DNA of 64,000 bases from Gemmatimonadota bacterium (GTDB lineage: Bacteria; Gemmatimonadota; Gemmatimonadetes; Gemmatimonadales; GWC2-71-9): assembly GCA_040388535.1 (NCBI GenBank), contig JAZKBR010000008.1, positions 158,524 to 222,523 of the forward strand, given 5' to 3'. The notes under the pieces were generated by a model. The model was not told the origin of the DNA and did not search any database. It saw only the letters and a list, made by a program, of their open reading frames with translations. Made by a program: the position numbers and the translations under genes. This document shows, piece after piece, positions 60,684 to 64,000 of the stretch. Numbering within the stretch: the first letter of the stretch is position 1; every line of letters starts with the position of its first letter.

Positions 60684-63614
60684 ATGCTGTGGCCGCTTTC
60701 TCTCCCCATCAGCCCGCGCCGGGCCGCCTTTCTCTTCTGCGGCTACCTCCTGGCCATCTGGCTCGGCTACCGCTTCAATCTCATCTCCGCCACGATCTCG
60801 CCGGTTTGGCCCGCCACCGGCGTCGCGGTCGCCGGGCTGATGCTCTTCGGCCTCCGGTACTTCCCGGTGCTCGGCCTCGGCGCCTTCACGGTGGCCCTGA
60901 TGATGGGGCACGGCCTCCCGGTCTCGCTGGCCTTCTTCAGTGCGCCCACGGTCGAAGCGCTGATCATCGTCGGCATCTACCGGCGTGCCTTCCCACGCTC
61001 CCGTCGACCGGAGTCGGTCGCGGCGATCGGCGTCTTCCTGCTGGGCGCGATCGTCGGACCGGCCATTGGAGCTCTGATCGGCGCCTGGCCGCTCGGGCGC
61101 GAGCTCCACATCCCGGCGCAGTTCCCCCGGCTCTGGCTCGTCTGGTTCAGCGCCGACGTCCTCGGCGCCATCGTGATCGGCACCTTCATCCTCACCTGGT
61201 GGCGGCGGCCGTTCCTGCCCCGGACAACGGCACGGCGGCTCGAGTTCGCCGGAATGGTCGTCGCGGTCGCCTTCGCCGGGTGGCTGATCTTCTTCCAGAC
61301 CTCCCCGACCACGGCCGCCAACTTCCCGGTCACTTTCCTCGCCTTTCCTGCCGGCGCCTGGGCCACGATGCGGTTCGGGCAGCGCGGCGCAACGGCCGCA
61401 TCCACGATCCTCTGGATCATGGCCGTGCGGGGTACGATGGCGGGGCAGGGTCCCTTCGGCCTTGCCCCCACCGACACGCAACTACTGCAATTGCAGGCCT
61501 TCATCGCGGTTCTCGCAATCACCGGCCTGCTGCTGGGTGGCGAGTTCGTTCGGCGCCGCCGGGCCGAGCGCACGCTGACGACCAGCGAAGCACGCTATCG
61601 CTCCCTGCTGGCGCAGGCGCCTGAGGCCATCACCGTGTCGGATATTCGGACCGGGCGATTCGTGGAAGTGAACGAAGCAGCGCAACGGCTCTTCGGAATG
61701 TCCCGTGACGAGCTGCTTCGTGTCGGCCCGGCCGATGTCAGTGCGGCCCTGCAGCCGGGAGGTACGCCGCTTGATGTCGCCTTTCGGGGTGTGGTCGAGG
61801 GAGCCGTCGCCGGGGAACAGCAGGAATTTGAATGGATCCATCTCCGCAGTGATGGGGCGCAGATCCCCTGCGATATCCGATTGATGCGGGTGCCCGGCCG
61901 CACGCCGCAGATTCGCGCCACCATCATCGATCGGACCGACCGGCCCACCTTCGCGCAGGTCACGGTGCTCGAATCGCTCGCCCGTGGTGCCACCCTCGAG
62001 ACTGTGCTCGCGCGATTGCTGACCCTGCTCGAGAGCCAGTTGCGGGGCGGCTGCGGGGCCGTGTTTCGTTGGGACGAGAGTGCGCAGCGTTTCCTCGTAC
62101 TGAGTGCGCCGAGCATGCCGCCGGATTTCGCCGAGCTGAATCGGAGCACGCCGTTCCATCCCGGGATGCCGTTCGTGTCGCGCACGCGCGCCGGCACGCC
62201 GCAGGCCACAGCCGATGTGTTCGAGGATCCCGACTGGGAGGGATTGCGTCCACAGGCCGCGCAGATCGGCTATCGCGCGGTATGGTCGTGGCCCTTCAAC
62301 GACTCCAACGGTGACAAGCTCGGTGTGATGGTGATGCACTTCGCCAAGAGTCGTCTCCCCACACCGGCGCAGCGTGCGCTCGTCGGCGTGGCCGCATCGC
62401 TGGCAGCGCTCGCGATCCAGCGGGACGACAACGCCGCTTCGCTGCGGCAAGCCGAGGAGCAGCTCCGCGAGGCCCAGAAGATGGACGCCGTGGGGCGACT
62501 CGCCGGCGGTATCGCCCATGACTTCAACAACCTGCTCACGGTGATTGCGTCGGCATCGAGCCTGCTCGATGGTCGGCTGCCCGACGATCCCGAAGCGGTA
62601 GAAGAGCTGGAGATGATTCGCGGCGCCACCGATCAGGCGGCGGGGCTCACTCGCCAATTGCTCGCGTTCTCGCGCCGGCAACCGTGGCAGACGCGCGCCC
62701 TCGACCTGAACGATGCAATCGGTCGTCTCGATCCGATGCTCCAGCGCCTTGTGGGTGCGGCCAATCGCATCGAGCTGTCGCTCGACCCTGCGATCGGGCA
62801 CGTGCGCGCCGACGAAATCCAGGTCCAGCAGGTCCTCATCAACCTGGTGGTGAATGCGCGCGATGCGATGGTGGGTGGCGGTACGATTCGCCTCACCACG
62901 CGAGCGCACGTCCCTGGTCGCACCGAGGTTGCGGGGAGCGGACTTCCGACCGACCGCGGTGAATGGGTCGTGCTCGACGTCGAAGACGAAGGCGCCGGAT
63001 TTCAGGAAGGGATGGAAGACAAGATCTTCGAGCCGTTCTTCACGACCAAACCCGCGGGGCAGGGCACCGGACTCGGGCTTGCCACCGTGTATGGCATCGT
63101 CGGACAGGCAGGCGGCTCGATCCAGGCGAGCAATCGCAGCGGCGGTGGAGCCCGTCTTCGGGTGATCCTGCCGACTCTCGTCACCGACACCGCTGGCGGG
63201 CCCGGTGTCGTGAGCGTGGAAAGCGACGCGACCGACACTCCCGGGACGCATCTGCTTCTGGTCGAGGACGAAGCAACACTACGCCGCGTGGTCGCCCGGC
63301 TGCTGCGCAACTCGGGGTACGTGGTCGAGGAGGCGGAGAGTGTGGCACAAGCGCGTGAACTCCTGGCGAACTCGGAGACCTTCAAGCTGGTGATCACGGA
63401 TGTCGTGATGCCGGGTGCCAGCGGTCGCGAACTGGGCGAGTACATCGCAGCCCAGGGCGGACCGCCGGTGCTCTATACCAGCGGCTACACCCAGGATACC
63501 GTCTTCCTCCAGCGGATCCGCGAGGAGGGGCTGCCGTTCCTCGCGAAGCCCTTCACCGTCGACGAACTGCTCGCGGCGGTGCGGCCGCTGGTCCCGTCTC
63601 CACAGAAGAGCTGA
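60684..63614 (+). CDS. Hybrid histidine kinase: MASE1, PAS, GAF, HisKA/HATPase, receiver
   Basis: In the 976-residue membrane sensor, residues about 10-300 form a MASE1 membrane domain ([28 protein letters not shown]). Then a PAS domain (about 310-420, [18 protein letters not shown]), a GAF domain (about 430-585), HisKA with phospho-His612 in [13 protein letters not shown], HATPase motifs ([48 protein letters not shown]) and a C-terminal receiver with phosphoacceptor Asp906 ([13 protein letters not shown]). It is an orphan: no separate response regulator is adjacent. TATCATAG ends 3 nt before the ATG. Confidence 0.93.
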   Translation: MLWPLSLPISPRRAAFLFCGYLLAIWLGYRFNLISATISPVWPATGVAVAGLMLFGLRYFPVLGLGAFTVALMMGHGLPVSLAFFSAPTVEALIIVGIYRRAFPRSRRPESVAAIGVFLLGAIVGPAIGALIGAWPLGRELHIPAQFPRLWLVWFSADVLGAIVIGTFILTWWRRPFLPRTTARRLEFAGMVVAVAFAGWLIFFQTSPTTAANFPVTFLAFPAGAWATMRFGQRGATAASTILWIMAVRGTMAGQGPFGLAPTDTQLLQLQAFIAVLAITGLLLGGEFVRRRRAERTLTTSEARYRSLLAQAPEAITVSDIRTGRFVEVNEAAQRLFGMSRDELLRVGPADVSAALQPGGTPLDVAFRGVVEGAVAGEQQEFEWIHLRSDGAQIPCDIRLMRVPGRTPQIRATIIDRTDRPTFAQVTVLESLARGATLETVLARLLTLLESQLRGGCGAVFRWDESAQRFLVLSAPSMPPDFAELNRSTPFHPGMPFVSRTRAGTPQATADVFEDPDWEGLRPQAAQIGYRAVWSWPFNDSNGDKLGVMVMHFAKSRLPTPAQRALVGVAASLAALAIQRDDNAASLRQAEEQLREAQKMDAVGRLAGGIAHDFNNLLTVIASASSLLDGRLPDDPEAVEELEMIRGATDQAAGLTRQLLAFSRRQPWQTRALDLNDAIGRLDPMLQRLVGAANRIELSLDPAIGHVRADEIQVQQVLINLVVNARDAMVGGGTIRLTTRAHVPGRTEVAGSGLPTDRGEWVVLDVEDEGAGFQEGMEDKIFEPFFTTKPAGQGTGLGLATVYGIVGQAGGSIQASNRSGGGARLRVILPTLVTDTAGGPGVVSVESDATDTPGTHLLLVEDEATLRRVVARLLRNSGYVVEEAESVAQARELLANSETFKLVITDVVMPGASGRELGEYIAAQGGPPVLYTSGYTQDTVFLQRIREEGLPFLAKPFTVDELLAAVRPLVPSPQKS

Positions 63615-63617
63615 GGA

Positions 63618-63723
63618 AGGAGTTGTCGTCCTGAGCGAAGCGAGCCGAAGGCGAGCGTAGTCGAGGGAGCACCCTCTCGCCGTCGAGACCAGCCCCCTCG
63701 CTGCGCTCAGGGGGACAACCTCC
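63618..63723. repeat. Inverted repeat core, copy 6 (no heptamer arms)
   Basis: Starts AGGAGTTGTCGTCCTGAGCG and ends with the near-complement CGCTCAGGGGGACAACCTCC. Its reverse complement matches the core at 4901-4998 along nearly its full length, including a GGGGCTGGTCTC run and a GAGAGGGTGCTCCCTCGACT run. It lies 3 nt after the kinase stop, so it may serve as its terminator. Confidence 0.75.
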
Positions 63724-63784
63724 CTGCTCCAACGTGCGAGCGCAAATCTACGTACTATTCCTGTTGTATTCCCCAGGAGCCCGA

Positions 63785-64000
63785 ATGCGTACCCTCCGAG
63801 TCCTCACTGCTGCCGTAGCGCTCGTCGCCCTGCCCACCGTCCGGGCCGAGGCACGCGCCTTCTCGGTATCGCCCGAAGCGGCCTTTCGCGGGGCGTTCGG
63901 CGTCGCGGTCGATCCGCAGCTCATCGACTGGAAGATTCTCAATTCGCTCGACCTCGGCACGGGGAAGGCGCCGGCCACTCTCGCCGCGCTCGATGGCAAG
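63785..64000 (+). CDS. DUF3299-like exported protein, N-terminal part
   Basis: The first 72 codons are present; the gene runs off the right edge. It has a signal peptide (LRVLTAAVALVALPTVRAEA) followed by FGVAVDPQLIDWKILNSLDLGTGKAPATLAALDGK. This resembles the start of DUF3299 proteins (DWK-L-x-LDY-x-TGK ... LDGK), small periplasmic or lipoproteins of unknown role. The ATG has AGGAG 5 nt upstream. The family call rests on the short visible part. Confidence 0.7.
   Translation, partial: MRTLRVLTAAVALVALPTVRAEARAFSVSPEAAFRGAFGVAVDPQLIDWKILNSLDLGTGKAPATLAALDGK

Overview
This is a 64-kb window of high-GC chromosome from a Gram-negative-type bacterium, with about 58 protein genes and one tRNA. Lipoproteins, a beta-barrel-type protein, SurA-like chaperones, LepA/TypA and a heptosyltransferase-like enzyme point to an outer membrane. 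The protein repertoire, the short HisG with HisZ, the fused operons and a promoter style resembling the Bacteroidetes TAnnTTTG element suggest Gemmatimonadota or a neighbouring FCB-type phylum. That assignment is an inference; no rRNA is present to confirm it. I see no rRNA operon, CRISPR array, transposase, prophage or recognised defence island. The content is core metabolism, envelope biogenesis, repair and translation.

Layout. 1-4.6 kb: the end of ilvE, a LysM lytic transglycosylase, and a leftward holB-moaC-transglycosylase operon. 4.6-9.4 kb: tRNA-Asn, a membrane/TPR protein fused in frame to a GH29 fucosidase, a beta-propeller lipoprotein, and zinc-free ribosomal proteins S14 and L33. 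9.4-23.2 kb: a secreted M24 peptidase, an aromatic amino acid decarboxylase, uvrA, a flippase-like protein with an ABC exporter, an FHA/PP2C pair, an internally duplicated unknown protein, a lipoprotein and an HD hydrolase. 23.4-29 kb: pckG, two envelope proteins, nfo, and a GGDEF protein. 29.2-37.5 kb: a tightly packed nine-gene leftward run (glycosyltransferase, ROK kinase, PfkB kinase, HATPase, STAS-like protein, trans-sulfuration enzyme, ftsE, ftsX, envC), preceded by lepA. 39.4-42.5 kb: an EamA transporter, a CMD protein and an M28 peptidase. 42.6-53.1 kb: a rightward run DUF58, BatA-like, mfd, PPIase, surA, pdxA, GT2. 53.2-64 kb: hisG-hisZ-CNNM leftward; hisD-CDF, typA-acidic protein, a large hybrid histidine kinase and the start of a DUF3299 protein rightward.

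Two patterns run across the whole window and are the most interesting signals. First, many operon-leading genes have an octamer TAnnTT(T/C)(G/C) only 4-7 nt before the start codon, with no Shine-Dalgarno sequence; several have a TTGnnn box 17-18 nt further up. This suggests widespread leaderless transcription, and it also fixes several start codons (holB, uvrA, ftsE, lepA). Second, intergenic spaces carry a family of hairpin elements. They are built from inverted arrays of 7-bp units (GATGACA or GAGAAGC) around a core, often a palindromic core beginning CCTGAGCGAAGCGAGG. One of them forms the C-terminus and stop codon of a decarboxylase gene.

Genes that plausibly work together: FtsE-FtsX-EnvC (septal amidase activation), PPIase-SurA (outer-membrane protein folding) with PdxA, HisG-HisZ-HisD (histidine biosynthesis), FHA-PP2C (phosphoprotein signalling), HATPase-STAS-like (a possible partner-switch module), and the ABC exporter with the flippase-like protein.
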